This document shows positions 55,548 to 64,000 of a stretch of 64,000 nt of DNA, piece by piece (position 1 is the stretch's first letter; the number at the start of each line of letters is the position of its first letter). The position numbers were made by a program, and so were the translations under genes. Origin of the DNA: Aeriscardovia sp. (GTDB lineage: Bacteria > Actinomycetota > Actinomycetes > Actinomycetales > Bifidobacteriaceae); contig JAGCPN010000008.1 in NCBI GenBank assembly GCA_017965665.1, positions 47,730 through 111,729 on the forward strand, written 5' to 3'. The notes below the pieces were generated by a model. That model worked only from the letters and a program-made list of their open reading frames with translations, ran no database searches and was not told the origin of the DNA.

Positions 55548-58247
55548 TTGAAAGAAAGATTTGCATCCCTTAGAAGAAAAAAGTCAGATCTTCAGGCCGC
55601 TGCAGACGATCAGGTCCGCATCATAAAGGCCTGCCAGCAATCCCCCTCGCAAGTTCTTGAAAATCTTAATGCCTCGGAAGACGGGTACAGTTCCAAGCAG
55701 GCCTCCGCCCTCCTCAAACATTACGGTCCAAACGAACTGGCAGAGCATAAAATCAACATCGGCAAGATAATCTTCGACCAGGCAAAAGACCCCATAATGA
55801 TTCTGCTGTTTGTCACTGGAGTTTTGAGTTTCTTCCTCCAGTCGGTCAGCGGGGGAATTGTGATATGCGTGATTTTGATACTGTCCCTGATGATCGGAAC
55901 TTTCAACGAGTGGCGAAGCCAGCGGACTGCAGATTCGCTTAAAAAGCGAATCTCGCACACCGCCTCCTGTCTCAGGGACGGTGTGTTTTCGGAAATCGAC
56001 GTCAAATTTCTCGTGCCCGGAGACATTGTGAGGATGTACGACGGGGAAGTCATCCCGGCCGACATCCGCCTCCTCAAGGTGGAGGACTTTTCCTGCGACG
56101 AATCGGCGCTTACGGGAGAGAGCCGTCCGGCGAAAAAATCTGTAGCAGCGGACCCGGGCGCGGTGAGTGTGGTGGACTGCAAGTCCTGCGCCCTCATGGG
56201 GACGATCGTTCGCGAAGGGAGCGCCACCGGGGTGGTAGTGGCGACAGGAGCTGCGGCAGAGTTGGGATCTATAGCCTGCCAGCTGGCCTCCAACCGCCTG
56301 CCCACCGACTTTCAGGTAGGCATTAAGAAGTATTCCAACTTCCTGATGATCGTGGCCCTCATAGGAACCATCCTGATTCTTATGATCAACGGCCTGCTCG
56401 GAAAGGGCTGGCTCTCTTCCGCGCTCTTCGCCTTCTCTGTGGCAATCGGCATAACTCCGGAGCTTTTGCCCGTGCTGGTCTCCACTTCCTTAAGCGCCGG
56501 TTCCAGGATGCTAGCCAAAAAGAAAGTGCTGGTAAAGCAGCTCATGTGCATAGAGGACCTGGGAGGGGTCGACGTCCTCGTGACGGACAAGACCGGCACC
56601 ATCACCAACGGGCACATCAGCTTCGATTCCGCCCTCGGCCCCCTGGGCTCCCCCTTCAAGGAAGTCATGTCGCTTTCGGCGGTCTGCTCTGACTTTGAAG
56701 TCGACAACAGCGGGGACGTCACCGGCGGAAACGACCTCGACATCGCCCTGGGCGAGGCGATGGTCGAAGAGTTCGGGGCCGAAGGCGCCCGCGGAGGGGA
56801 TCTGGAGGCCTTTGACGCGTTCAACCACATAACCCAGGTAGAGGCCGCGGTGGCAAATGACGTCGATTCTTCCCACCGGGGCTCCTGGCTCTTTGTCAAA
56901 GGCGCCCCCGAAAAAGTAATGGATATCTGCAAGGACGTCCCCGAGGGCGCGGAAGAATTTCTGACCTCCCTCTTCAAGAAGGGCCTTTACGTGATAGCTC
57001 TGGCCGAAAAGAAAGTTGACTGGGGCCCTGTGGACGGAAAAGAGCGGGAGATAGAGAGGGAAGACGAGCAGGATATGTCGCTGGTAGGGTATCTGACCTT
57101 CCTCGACCAGCCCAAGCCGAACGTGGCCGAATCCATAAAGAGCCTGAGGGCGCTGGGAGTCGAAGTCAAGATCGCCACCGGCGACAACGCTCTCGTGGCC
57201 CAAACGGTATGCGAGAAGATAGGCCTCGATTCGGGCCCGGCCCTCACCAACGAGGATTTCGACTCCATGAGCGACGAGGAGATCTGGTGCGCCATGGCCA
57301 CTACCGCCGTCTTCGCCCGGGTGACTCCCGAACAAAAGCAGAGGGTAGTGTCGATCCTCCGCCAGCACGGCCGCACCGTGGCCTTCCTGGGAGACGGCGT
57401 GAACGACGCCCTGGCGCTCCACAAGGCCGACGTGGGGATTTCCGTGGACACTGCCGTGGACGTGGCCAAGGACGCCGCGGGGATAATCCTTCTCGACAAG
57501 GATCTGAACGTGATTGTGGACGGCGTGAAAACCGGCAGGCGCATCTTCACCAACACCATAAAGTACGTGAACATGTGCACGTCCTCCAACTTCGGCGGAA
57601 TGTTCTCCACTGTGGGGGGATCTTTCATCCTGCCCTTCCTGCCTATGACCGGCGCGCAGGTGCTCCTTCAGAACCTTGTATACGACGTGGCGCAGATGGT
57701 GATCCCGGGAGACCGCATAGACAAGGATCAGGAGGCGCGCCCCACCCACTGGGACATAAAGTTCATCTACAGGTTCATGGTGCTTTTCGGACCCATCTCC
57801 AGCATTTTCGACTACACCACCTTCGCCCTCATGATCTTCTTCTTCCACGCCTGGACCAACAATGTGCCCGAGTTCCACTCGGGGTGGTTTATAGAGTCTT
57901 TCTGCTCTCAGACCCTGATAGTGTTTATAATCCGCACGCGCCGGCTTCCCTTCTGGAAGAGCCACCCGTCCAAACTGTTGACCTGGTGCACTTTGGGCGC
58001 CATAGCCCTGGCCATCGCCATCCCCTACATACCCGTGTGCGACAGCTGGTTCGGGCTGGTCCCCCTCCCCTGGATCTACTTCCCCTGGCTCGTAGCGGAA
58101 ATGGCGGCCTACATCCTGCTTTGCGAACTGGCCAAGTGGTGGTTCTATAAGAAGCTCTGGCACCCGGCGCAGATAGTGCCCATAGGCGCCCCGGTCCCGG
58201 CAAAGAAGATCCTCAAGGCCGAAAAAGCTTCTTCTTCCAGAAACTGA
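55548..58247 (+). CDS. mgtA: Magnesium-transporting P-type ATPase (MgtA/MgtB-like)
   Basis: P3B-type ATPase that imports Mg2+ across the membrane. Actuator motif ALTGESRPAKK, phosphorylation site VTDKTGTITNG with Asp 347, nucleotide-domain KGAPEKV, and hinge GDGVNDALALHKADVGISVD. About ten membrane helices and a cytoplasmic basic N-terminus. I start it at the TTG at 55548 because GGAAGGAGG lies six bases upstream; the earlier in-frame start lacks a site. 899 residues is normal for MgtA. Other divalent cations cannot be ruled out. Confidence 0.88.
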   Translation: MKERFASLRRKKSDLQAAADDQVRIIKACQQSPSQVLENLNASEDGYSSKQASALLKHYGPNELAEHKINIGKIIFDQAKDPIMILLFVTGVLSFFLQSVSGGIVICVILILSLMIGTFNEWRSQRTADSLKKRISHTASCLRDGVFSEIDVKFLVPGDIVRMYDGEVIPADIRLLKVEDFSCDESALTGESRPAKKSVAADPGAVSVVDCKSCALMGTIVREGSATGVVVATGAAAELGSIACQLASNRLPTDFQVGIKKYSNFLMIVALIGTILILMINGLLGKGWLSSALFAFSVAIGITPELLPVLVSTSLSAGSRMLAKKKVLVKQLMCIEDLGGVDVLVTDKTGTITNGHISFDSALGPLGSPFKEVMSLSAVCSDFEVDNSGDVTGGNDLDIALGEAMVEEFGAEGARGGDLEAFDAFNHITQVEAAVANDVDSSHRGSWLFVKGAPEKVMDICKDVPEGAEEFLTSLFKKGLYVIALAEKKVDWGPVDGKEREIEREDEQDMSLVGYLTFLDQPKPNVAESIKSLRALGVEVKIATGDNALVAQTVCEKIGLDSGPALTNEDFDSMSDEEIWCAMATTAVFARVTPEQKQRVVSILRQHGRTVAFLGDGVNDALALHKADVGISVDTAVDVAKDAAGIILLDKDLNVIVDGVKTGRRIFTNTIKYVNMCTSSNFGGMFSTVGGSFILPFLPMTGAQVLLQNLVYDVAQMVIPGDRIDKDQEARPTHWDIKFIYRFMVLFGPISSIFDYTTFALMIFFFHAWTNNVPEFHSGWFIESFCSQTLIVFIIRTRRLPFWKSHPSKLLTWCTLGAIALAIAIPYIPVCDSWFGLVPLPWIYFPWLVAEMAAYILLCELAKWWFYKKLWHPAQIVPIGAPVPAKKILKAEKASSSRN

Positions 58248-58342
58248 CATTCCTTTTCCGCCCGGATGGGGCGGGAAGTCCCCTGGGGAATTGAACTACA
58301 ATCGAATTGGTAACGTTTTCTTAAAAGTTTTTTTCGAGGATT

Positions 58343-59386
58343 ATGCTCAGGGGATATCGACACAAAGGGTACAGCATCGTCTTAAGGCTGATCCCGCTTC
58401 TTATGACCAGTTACGAGCTGGGGTTTGGCTCTTACCTTCTGTGCGCCGATAAAAATCTCATAGCGGGGCGCTTCCTAATCTCCCTGGGCTCCATAACTTT
58501 CGCACTTTTCTGCGTAGTAGCCACTTCCATGAGGCAGATAGAGGGCTTCGCCCGCGTGTGGTATTTCCCCGCCATGGCTTACTCTTTCGCCCTGGGAGTG
58601 TGCGTATGGGCAATAGTGATACTGGCGAAATCGAAGAGCGCGTCAGCCGTCGTTTCGGGGCACATGGCCCTGGGAGCCGGAATGATAGCCCTGTGCGTGT
58701 CCACAATCGCTTTGACTTCCCGCCACTTCCTCCACATAGCCGCCAACAACCTCCACAGGGCGGATTCTTCCGACATCGACCCCAAGTCCTATACGAGGAA
58801 GGGCGTACTGCTTTTGACCTCTATCCCCGCCTGCGTATCTCTGTGCGGGTTCATTTACGCCATCTACTCCATGGTGCTTTCAAATGTTTCCGAAAAGCTC
58901 GGCGGTCACGCGCTGGTGGCGCAGTCCTTCGTTTGCCTCTCTTTGACCTTCATAGTCTACGTTTTGGCCCGGCAGATGAACAATACTTTCCTCAAAAAGT
59001 TCAAGTGGAGGTTTTCGATATACGTAATAATCAACGGCCTGATAAACATCATCTGGGGGGTGTGCGTCCTGTGCTTCAGGACCCGGGCCTTTACAACTCC
59101 GGGCTTTGGAATGATTGCCCTGGGTCTGGTTTGCATTTCCATTTCCGGCAAAGCCCACAGGGTGGTGGGATCGTGGAAGGGAGTTTCCGAGCTCGCGTAC
59201 TTTGCGGCTTATTTTCCGGTTTTCGCAGGACTTTGCGGGCTGTTTTTAAGCATTATTCTGTTTTCCACTTCCATTAACCATCCCTTCTGCCTGGATGCGG
59301 CGTATGCCGTTTCGGGCCTGTCGGCAGTATGCGTGGCCATATACGGGATAGTGGCGATCCCGGCCGTAGACCCCACTTCGTTCTAG
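58343..59386 (+). CDS. Multi-spanning membrane protein of unknown function
   Basis: 347 residues with about nine or ten hydrophobic helices and short loops; it looks like a transporter or sensor, but I recognise no family with confidence. ATG at 58343 after GAGGATT. It is monocistronic between the P-ATPase and the arc operon, 95 bp after the former. The inner segment RHFLHIAANNLHRADSSDIDP is the longest polar loop. Confidence 0.72.
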   Translation: MLRGYRHKGYSIVLRLIPLLMTSYELGFGSYLLCADKNLIAGRFLISLGSITFALFCVVATSMRQIEGFARVWYFPAMAYSFALGVCVWAIVILAKSKSASAVVSGHMALGAGMIALCVSTIALTSRHFLHIAANNLHRADSSDIDPKSYTRKGVLLLTSIPACVSLCGFIYAIYSMVLSNVSEKLGGHALVAQSFVCLSLTFIVYVLARQMNNTFLKKFKWRFSIYVIINGLINIIWGVCVLCFRTRAFTTPGFGMIALGLVCISISGKAHRVVGSWKGVSELAYFAAYFPVFAGLCGLFLSIILFSTSINHPFCLDAAYAVSGLSAVCVAIYGIVAIPAVDPTSF

Positions 59387-59429
59387 CGCCGATTCTGTTT
59401 TTGATCCGAAAGGGAGTAAAATTTCGACG

Positions 59430-59443
59430 GTAGATCAATCTAC
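59430..59443. promoter_or_regulatory. Palindrome upstream of arcA
   Basis: GTAGAT-CA-ATCTAC, a perfect dyad in the arcA upstream region and a possible regulator site. TAAAAT just left of it (about 59417-59422) could be a -10 element. Confidence 0.4.
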
Positions 59444-59466
59444 TTCAAACAGCTTTGAATAGCGCA

Positions 59467-59516
59467 TCGGCTCTCGCTCACAGGCCGGAAGGTGCGGACG
59501 TGAGCCTGTCAGCCGA
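59467..59516 (+). ncRNA. Structured leader element before arcA
   Basis: TCGGCT (59467-59472) pairs with AGCCGA (59511-59516), enclosing GCTCAC (59476-59481) with GTGAGC (59500-59505). The inner arms have a rival pairing, CAGGC (59481-59485) with GCCTG (59504-59508), so two folds exclude each other. The unpaired core CGGAAGGTGCGGAC resembles a ligand pocket. The segment ends just before the arcA ribosome site. I compared it by eye with glycine and guanidine-III aptamers and found only partial likeness. Confidence 0.45.
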
Positions 59517-59545
59517 AAGATGTGATTATGTGAAAGGTGGCTCGA

Positions 59546-60778
59546 ATGACGAGTCCGATTCATGTCAATTCAGAGATAGGCAAGCTTAAGAGCGTAATTT
59601 TGCACCGCCCCGGACACGAGGTGGAAAATATTACCCCCGAAATAATGCCCAGGCTTTTGTTCGACGACATACCCTATCTGCCCATAGCCCAGAAGGAGCA
59701 CGATCACTTCGCCGACATCCTCCGCGAAGCCGGAAGCGAAGTGCTTTATTTGGAGGACCTCACTGCCGAAGCTCTCGCAGACGACAGCGTCAAGGAAAGC
59801 TTTGTAGAGCAGATGCTTCAGGAGAGCGGGTACAAGTCCGGCCCTGTGTTCACTGCCCTCAAAGAATACCTGTTGTCCATGTCCACCAAGGATATGGTGG
59901 AGAAGACCATGGCCGGCATCAGGAAAGAGGATATCGACTATAAGCCCCACACCCTGGCCGGCATGGCCGAGGACGAGGACTATCCCTTCCTCACCGATCC
60001 TATGCCCAACCTTTACTTCACCAGGGATCCTGCGGCCTCCATCGGGGACGGCCTGACCATCAACCGCATGACCTATGCCATCCGCCGCAGGGAGAGCATG
60101 TACATGGAGTACATCATCGCCCACCACCCCGATTTCGCCAACAAGGGGATCCACGTGTGGAGGGACAGGTACTGCAAGACTCGCATGGAAGGCGGAGACG
60201 AGCAGGTTCTCAGCAACCACGTGATGGCCATAGGCATCTCACAGCGCACCAGCGCTGACGCCATTCAGGATCTGGCCGGCACCCTCTTTGAAGAGTCTGC
60301 TTTTGATACGATCCTGGCAGTGAAGATTCCTCACAGCCACGCCATGATGCATCTCGACACCGTTTTCACCATGGTTAACTACGATCAGTTCACCATGGAC
60401 GCCGAGATCCTCGATAGCAGGGGCGAATCCGAGCTCTACCTGCTCCACCCCGGCAAGGACGGAGAAATCAAGATCGAGACCAGGAACAAGCTCGAAAAGA
60501 CCCTTTGCGAGATCCTGGGCAAGAGCGAAATCGACATCATGTTCACTGGCAACGGAGATCCGATTGTGGCGGCGCGCGAGCAGTGGAACGACGGCTCCAA
60601 CACCCTGGCCATAGCTCCGGGCGAAGTGGTCACCTACGATCGCAACTACGTCTCCAACGAGGTCCTGCGCAAGCACGGCATCAAGGTCCACGAGACGACT
60701 TCCAGCGAACTGGCCCGCGGACGCGGCGGCCCCCGCTGCATGTCCATGCCGATTGTGCGCGAAGATCTGAAAGACTAG
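59546..60778 (+). CDS. arcA: Arginine deiminase
   Basis: Converts arginine to citrulline and ammonia in the cytoplasm, raising pH. Active-site motifs are [19 protein letters not shown], the His of HLDTVF and the nucleophilic Cys near the C-terminus in [13 protein letters not shown]. 410 residues from the ATG at 59546, which has AAAGGTGG upstream; a GTG at 59537 is in frame. It begins the arcABC operon and is preceded by a structured leader. An arginine/ornithine exchanger (arcD) is not in the window. Confidence 0.96.
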   Translation: MTSPIHVNSEIGKLKSVILHRPGHEVENITPEIMPRLLFDDIPYLPIAQKEHDHFADILREAGSEVLYLEDLTAEALADDSVKESFVEQMLQESGYKSGPVFTALKEYLLSMSTKDMVEKTMAGIRKEDIDYKPHTLAGMAEDEDYPFLTDPMPNLYFTRDPAASIGDGLTINRMTYAIRRRESMYMEYIIAHHPDFANKGIHVWRDRYCKTRMEGGDEQVLSNHVMAIGISQRTSADAIQDLAGTLFEESAFDTILAVKIPHSHAMMHLDTVFTMVNYDQFTMDAEILDSRGESELYLLHPGKDGEIKIETRNKLEKTLCEILGKSEIDIMFTGNGDPIVAAREQWNDGSNTLAIAPGEVVTYDRNYVSNEVLRKHGIKVHETTSSELARGRGGPRCMSMPIVREDLKD

Positions 60779-60793
60779 GAGAGAGGAGAAACC

Positions 60794-61840
60794 GTGGCAA
60801 AATTTGAAAACGTATTTTACGGCCGCAGCGTGCTGGCCTGCAAAGATTTCACGCCTAACGAACTGCGCTACATGATTGATCTGGCGCTGCACCTCAAGGA
60901 ACTCAAGAAGCAGAACATTCCTCACCACTATCTCGAGGGCAAGAACATAGCCCTCCTGTTCGAGAAGACCTCCACCAGGACCAGGTCTTCCTTCGTGGTG
61001 GCTTCCCACGATCTGGGCGCTAACCCCGAGTACATGGACTCCACCGGCACCCAGTTCGGCAAGAAGGAGTCGGTAGAGGATACCGCAAAGGTTCTCGGAT
61101 CCATGTTTGACGGCATCGAGTTCAGGGGTTACAAGCAGTCCACCGTCGAAGGCCTTGCCGAGTTCTCCGGCGTTCCGGTCTGGAATGGTCTGACTGACGA
61201 ATGGCACCCCACCCAGATGCTGGCCGACTTCATGACCATGAAGGAAAAGTTCGGCCACATTAAGGGCCTCACCCTCGCCTTCGTCGGCGACGGCAGGAAC
61301 AACATGGCCAACTCCCTCCTCGTGGCGGGCACCATGCTCGGGGTCAACGTGCACATCGTCACCCCCTCCGCCCTCCACACCGATCAGAAGATCGTAGATA
61401 TCGCCAACTGCTTCGCCAAGGAAACCGGCGCCAAGCCCGTCGTCACTGACAACATCGCCGAAGGCGTTAAGGGCGCCAACGTCATTTACACCGACGTGTG
61501 GGTATCCATGGGCGAAAACGACTGGGAGGAGAGGGTCAAGCTCCTCAAGCCTTATGAAGTCAACATGGACCTCATGAAGATGACCGGAACTCCCGACGAC
61601 GAGCTCATCTTCATGCACTGCCTGCCCTCTTTCCACGACCTCAACACCACTTATGGCAAGGAGATCTACGAGAAGTACGGCCTTAAGAACATGGAAGTCA
61701 CCGACGAAGTGTTCCGCTCCAAGTACGCTTGGCAGTTCATCGAGGCCGAGAACCGCATGCACTCCATCAAGGCCATGATGGCTGTCACCCTGGCCCCGCT
61801 CTACATCCCGGCCTACGCTGTAAACGGGTGCAACGAGTAA
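60794..61840 (+). CDS. arcB: Ornithine carbamoyltransferase, catabolic
   Basis: Cleaves citrulline to ornithine and carbamoyl phosphate in the deiminase pathway. Carbamoyl-phosphate motif [11 protein letters not shown] (about residues 57-67), HPTQMLADF, and the catalytic Cys in [10 protein letters not shown] (about 274). 348 residues. GTG start after GAGGAGAAACC, 15 bp from arcA. Catabolic direction is inferred from the operon. Confidence 0.95.
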   Translation: MAKFENVFYGRSVLACKDFTPNELRYMIDLALHLKELKKQNIPHHYLEGKNIALLFEKTSTRTRSSFVVASHDLGANPEYMDSTGTQFGKKESVEDTAKVLGSMFDGIEFRGYKQSTVEGLAEFSGVPVWNGLTDEWHPTQMLADFMTMKEKFGHIKGLTLAFVGDGRNNMANSLLVAGTMLGVNVHIVTPSALHTDQKIVDIANCFAKETGAKPVVTDNIAEGVKGANVIYTDVWVSMGENDWEERVKLLKPYEVNMDLMKMTGTPDDELIFMHCLPSFHDLNTTYGKEIYEKYGLKNMEVTDEVFRSKYAWQFIEAENRMHSIKAMMAVTLAPLYIPAYAVNGCNE

Positions 61841-62791
61841 ATGGGCAAGCGCATAGTTGTAGCCCTCGGGGGCAATGCGATAGAGACTGCCACCGGCACT
61901 GCCGAAAGCCAGGAGGAGTCCATCAAGAAGACCATGAGGTCTTTGATCGAGTTCATAAAGAACAAGGATGAACTGGTTATCACCCACGGGAACGGCCCTC
62001 AGGTAGGAAACCTCCTTCTCCAGGAGGCTGCGGGCTCTACTAAGAAGAATCCGCCCATGCCTCTGGACACCGTAGGAGCCATGAGCCAGGGCGAAATAGG
62101 CTACTGGATGGAGCTCGCCTTGGATTCCGTGCTTGCGGAAAACGGAATAGACAAGACTGTGGCGGCCATAGTGTCCCAAACCGTGGTCTCCAAAGATGAT
62201 CCCGCTTTCCTGAAGCCTTCAAAGCCGATAGGGCCCTTCTACTCGCAAGAAGAGTGTGAAGAGCTCAAAAAAGAGCATCCGGACTTCGTATATGTCGAAG
62301 ATGCCGGAAGGGGCTACAGGAGGGTCGTCCCCAGCCCCAAGCCTGTGAAGATGCTTCAGGTAGAGGTCGTTCGGACCATGATTGAAAACGGCATGATCCC
62401 CATCGCCTCCGGTGGCGGCGGCGTCCCTGTGGTCAGCGACGGCAAGGGCGGATACATCGGCGTCGAAGGCGTAATCGACAAGGACTTTGGAGCAGCCCAA
62501 ATGGCCGAAGACGTGAATGCCGACGAGCTCATAATTTTGACTGCTGTCGACAACGTCTGCATCAACTTCAACAAGCCCGATCAGAAAGCTCTTACGAACG
62601 TGACTGTTGGAGAACTTGAAAGATACATGGCTGAAGGTCAGTTTGCAGCCGGGAGCATGCTCCCCAAGGTGCAGGCCGCCATCAAGTTCGTCAGCGCCAA
62701 GCCTCAGTGCCATGCAGTGATCACCTCCTTGGATAAGGTGGCGGATCTTGTGGCAGGCGTAGCCGGAGTAGGAACTGTAATAAGCAAGTAA
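61841..62791 (+). CDS. arcC: Carbamate kinase
   Basis: Makes ATP from carbamoyl phosphate and ADP, the energy-yielding step of the deiminase pathway. 316 residues: RIVVALGGNAIETATGTAE, ITHGNGPQVGNLLLQ, IASGGGGVPVV and AQMAEDVNADELIILTAVDNVCINF. The ATG directly follows the arcB stop. Confidence 0.95.
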   Translation: MGKRIVVALGGNAIETATGTAESQEESIKKTMRSLIEFIKNKDELVITHGNGPQVGNLLLQEAAGSTKKNPPMPLDTVGAMSQGEIGYWMELALDSVLAENGIDKTVAAIVSQTVVSKDDPAFLKPSKPIGPFYSQEECEELKKEHPDFVYVEDAGRGYRRVVPSPKPVKMLQVEVVRTMIENGMIPIASGGGGVPVVSDGKGGYIGVEGVIDKDFGAAQMAEDVNADELIILTAVDNVCINFNKPDQKALTNVTVGELERYMAEGQFAAGSMLPKVQAAIKFVSAKPQCHAVITSLDKVADLVAGVAGVGTVISK

Positions 62792-62807
62792 GGTTCTGAC
62801 CTGCTTT

Positions 62808-62838
62808 GCCGCCCTGCAGCGCAGGGCGGCATTTTTTG
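62808..62838 (+). terminator. Terminator of the arcABC operon
   Basis: A perfect 10-bp stem GCCGCCCTGC/GCAGGGCGGC (62808-62817 and 62821-62830), loop AGC, then ATTTTTT. Confidence 0.92.
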
Positions 62839-62920
62839 TATTCCACTTGGGTTTTCACCTCCCTTTCCCACTCATTTGGTAATCTCATACTTGAACAGCA
62901 TCTTGATGTGGGGAGCGTAA

Positions 62921-63856
62921 ATGAGAAGGCGGAGAAAATCTGCTAACAATTCTTCTAAAACTCATCCCAAACATGGAGTCGTGTTTTTAATTCTGTCCAT
63001 CATGCTGATGCTGGTAGGAATTGCGATTATCGCCTATCCGATCACGCTCACTATCAGAAACTACATAGATCACGAAGCCGTGATTCATAAGCTTCAGCAA
63101 GAGGATGCAGAGATACCAAAAATCCAGGCGGAAAAAGAAATTGCGGCCGCCCAGCAATACAATGCTTCTTTGGCAAAAAGCGGGCAATACCTTATAGGTC
63201 AAGGGGCCTCAGACTTTATGACCAGCGGCATTACCACTAACGGAGTGACTAAATCTCCGGCCTACATGAATTATCTGAACATATTGAACGGGCAAAATGA
63301 CGAAATAGAGGGATACGTCTCAGTTCCGGAATATGGAATTAACCTGCCGATTTATCATGGCACGGCAGAGGGATCTCTTTCCCGTGGAGCAGGACAGCTC
63401 TACGGAACTTCCTTCCCGGTCGGAGGGCCTTCTACCCGGTCGGTAATTTGCGGCCACACCGGAGTGGTGTACGCTATGCTTTTTACCAGGCTTATGCAGA
63501 TGAAGATGGGAAATCTTTTCTACATAGATGTGCTGGGCCACACTATGGCCTATAAGGTTGTAAATATCAAAATCATCCTTCCATCCGACATAAATGCGAT
63601 AAAGATTGTGCCGGGGGAAGATCTTGTCACCCTCCTCACCTGCTACCCTTACGGCATTAATACCCACAGACTCCTTGTCACAGGTGAGAGAGTGCCTCTG
63701 GGAGAGCTGGCCCATTCAAACCTAAACGATGGCCTGGTGATAATAATTTGGAGTGCGGCAATAGGCCTCCTCTTGTTCATACTGCTTTCCATAATCTTCA
63801 GGAGATGGAGATATTGGATGAGGATGTATCATGCCCGCCGCAGGCGCAAGCACTGA
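62921..63856 (+). CDS. Class C sortase (pilus-assembly type)
   Basis: Membrane transpeptidase that joins pilin subunits. N-terminal membrane helix (about residues 20-43), catalytic His in CGHTG (about 176) and Cys with Arg in LLTCYPYGINTHRLLVTGER (Cys about 240), then a second membrane helix and a basic tail, the class C layout. 311 residues. Base composition is more AT-rich than the neighbours, hinting at transfer. Pilin genes would be expected next to it, but none lies upstream; they may be beyond the window edge. Confidence 0.9.
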   Translation: MRRRRKSANNSSKTHPKHGVVFLILSIMLMLVGIAIIAYPITLTIRNYIDHEAVIHKLQQEDAEIPKIQAEKEIAAAQQYNASLAKSGQYLIGQGASDFMTSGITTNGVTKSPAYMNYLNILNGQNDEIEGYVSVPEYGINLPIYHGTAEGSLSRGAGQLYGTSFPVGGPSTRSVICGHTGVVYAMLFTRLMQMKMGNLFYIDVLGHTMAYKVVNIKIILPSDINAIKIVPGEDLVTLLTCYPYGINTHRLLVTGERVPLGELAHSNLNDGLVIIIWSAAIGLLLFILLSIIFRRWRYWMRMYHARRRRKH

Positions 63857-64000
63857 ATAATTTTTCCGACACGCCGACCCCCTTGCCCTCCCTCCTGCAC
63901 CGTGCGTACCATAGACAAGTCACTTGCGGAGGACGCCTCCGCACAGTTAGCAGGTTGAGAACTCAAAAGCGTTGATCGTGCAGCAGCGCCCGGCGTGCAA
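63857..64000. other. Window end, no gene seen
   Basis: A perfect 8-bp hairpin, TGCGGAGG/CCTCCGCA (63925-63932 and 63936-63943), without a T-run, and otherwise nothing that I can identify in 144 bp. Confidence 0.4.

Noticed and set aside
56511..58250. 579-residue minus-strand open frame opposite the P-ATPase gene
   Set aside because: Antisense shadow of a conserved gene; composition is not protein-like.
59467..59516. Glycine or guanidine-III riboswitch before arcA
   Set aside because: CGGAAGGTGC and GTCAGCCGAAAG recall parts of these aptamers, but the flanking conserved bases and stem arrangement do not fit.
60239..62179. 646-residue minus-strand open frame opposite arcA, arcB and arcC
   Set aside because: Antisense to three clearly conserved enzymes, with no domain of its own.

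Overview
The window looks like the replication-origin region of an actinobacterium, most likely a member of the Bifidobacteriaceae (Bifidobacterium or a Scardovia-type genus). This is inferred from gene order, not from a search: rlmB / MsiK-like ATPase / Ser-Thr kinase / membrane protein / DsbA-like, then pcnA / Nudix / DUF6049 / long MurJ, then trxB and the rpmH-rnpA-yidD-yidC-rsmG-parA-parB string, then dnaA-oriC-dnaN-recF-dciA-gyrB-gyrA-DUF3566. Other actinobacterial signs are the MurJ-pseudokinase fusion, the G5-domain cell-wall protein and a class C sortase. Base composition is moderately GC-rich, with unusually heavy use of AGG (Arg) and ATA (Ile) codons. I see no transposase, prophage or CRISPR array.

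Layout. 1-5.9 kb: trpS, rlmB, sugar-type ABC ATPase, kinase, membrane protein, DsbA-like thioredoxin. 5.9-13.4 kb: a complete urease block on the minus strand (ureI, amt, ureABCEFGD). 13.7 kb: tRNA-Thr. 13.9-28.5 kb: SGNH hydrolase, G5/lysozyme-like wall protein, rsmA, two MATE transporters, LytR_C protein, CCA-adding enzyme, Nudix, DUF6049, MurJ. 28.6-39 kb: a glutamate-decarboxylase block with three tandem GadC-type antiporters, two paralogous ABC-2 transporter pairs and gadB. 39-53.8 kb: trxB and the replication/segregation core around oriC. 53.8-64 kb: glycosyltransferase, AhpC, a magnesium-type P-ATPase, a membrane protein, the arginine deiminase operon arcABC and a sortase.

The theme is acid and ammonia physiology. 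Urease (NH3 + CO2, with a UreI-type urea channel and an ammonium transporter), glutamate decarboxylase with antiporters (proton consumption) and arginine deiminase (NH3 + ATP) all lie within 57 kb around oriC, where gene dosage is highest during growth. The urease and GAD blocks look like insertions into an otherwise conserved backbone; GAD separates murJ from trxB, which are neighbours in the bifidobacterial order I know.

The most unusual points are: (1) an oriC with a Bacillus-like unwinding module (DnaA boxes, GC clamp, DnaA-trios) whose trio array is mirrored as a perfect 17-bp inverted repeat around an AT-rich core; (2) a ParB that ends exactly before its helix-turn-helix domain, beside an intact ParA; (3) long structured leaders before the second gadC and before arcA; (4) a hairpin placed between the Shine-Dalgarno sequence and start codon of gadB; (5) two ABC-2 transporter pairs of unknown function inside the GAD block.
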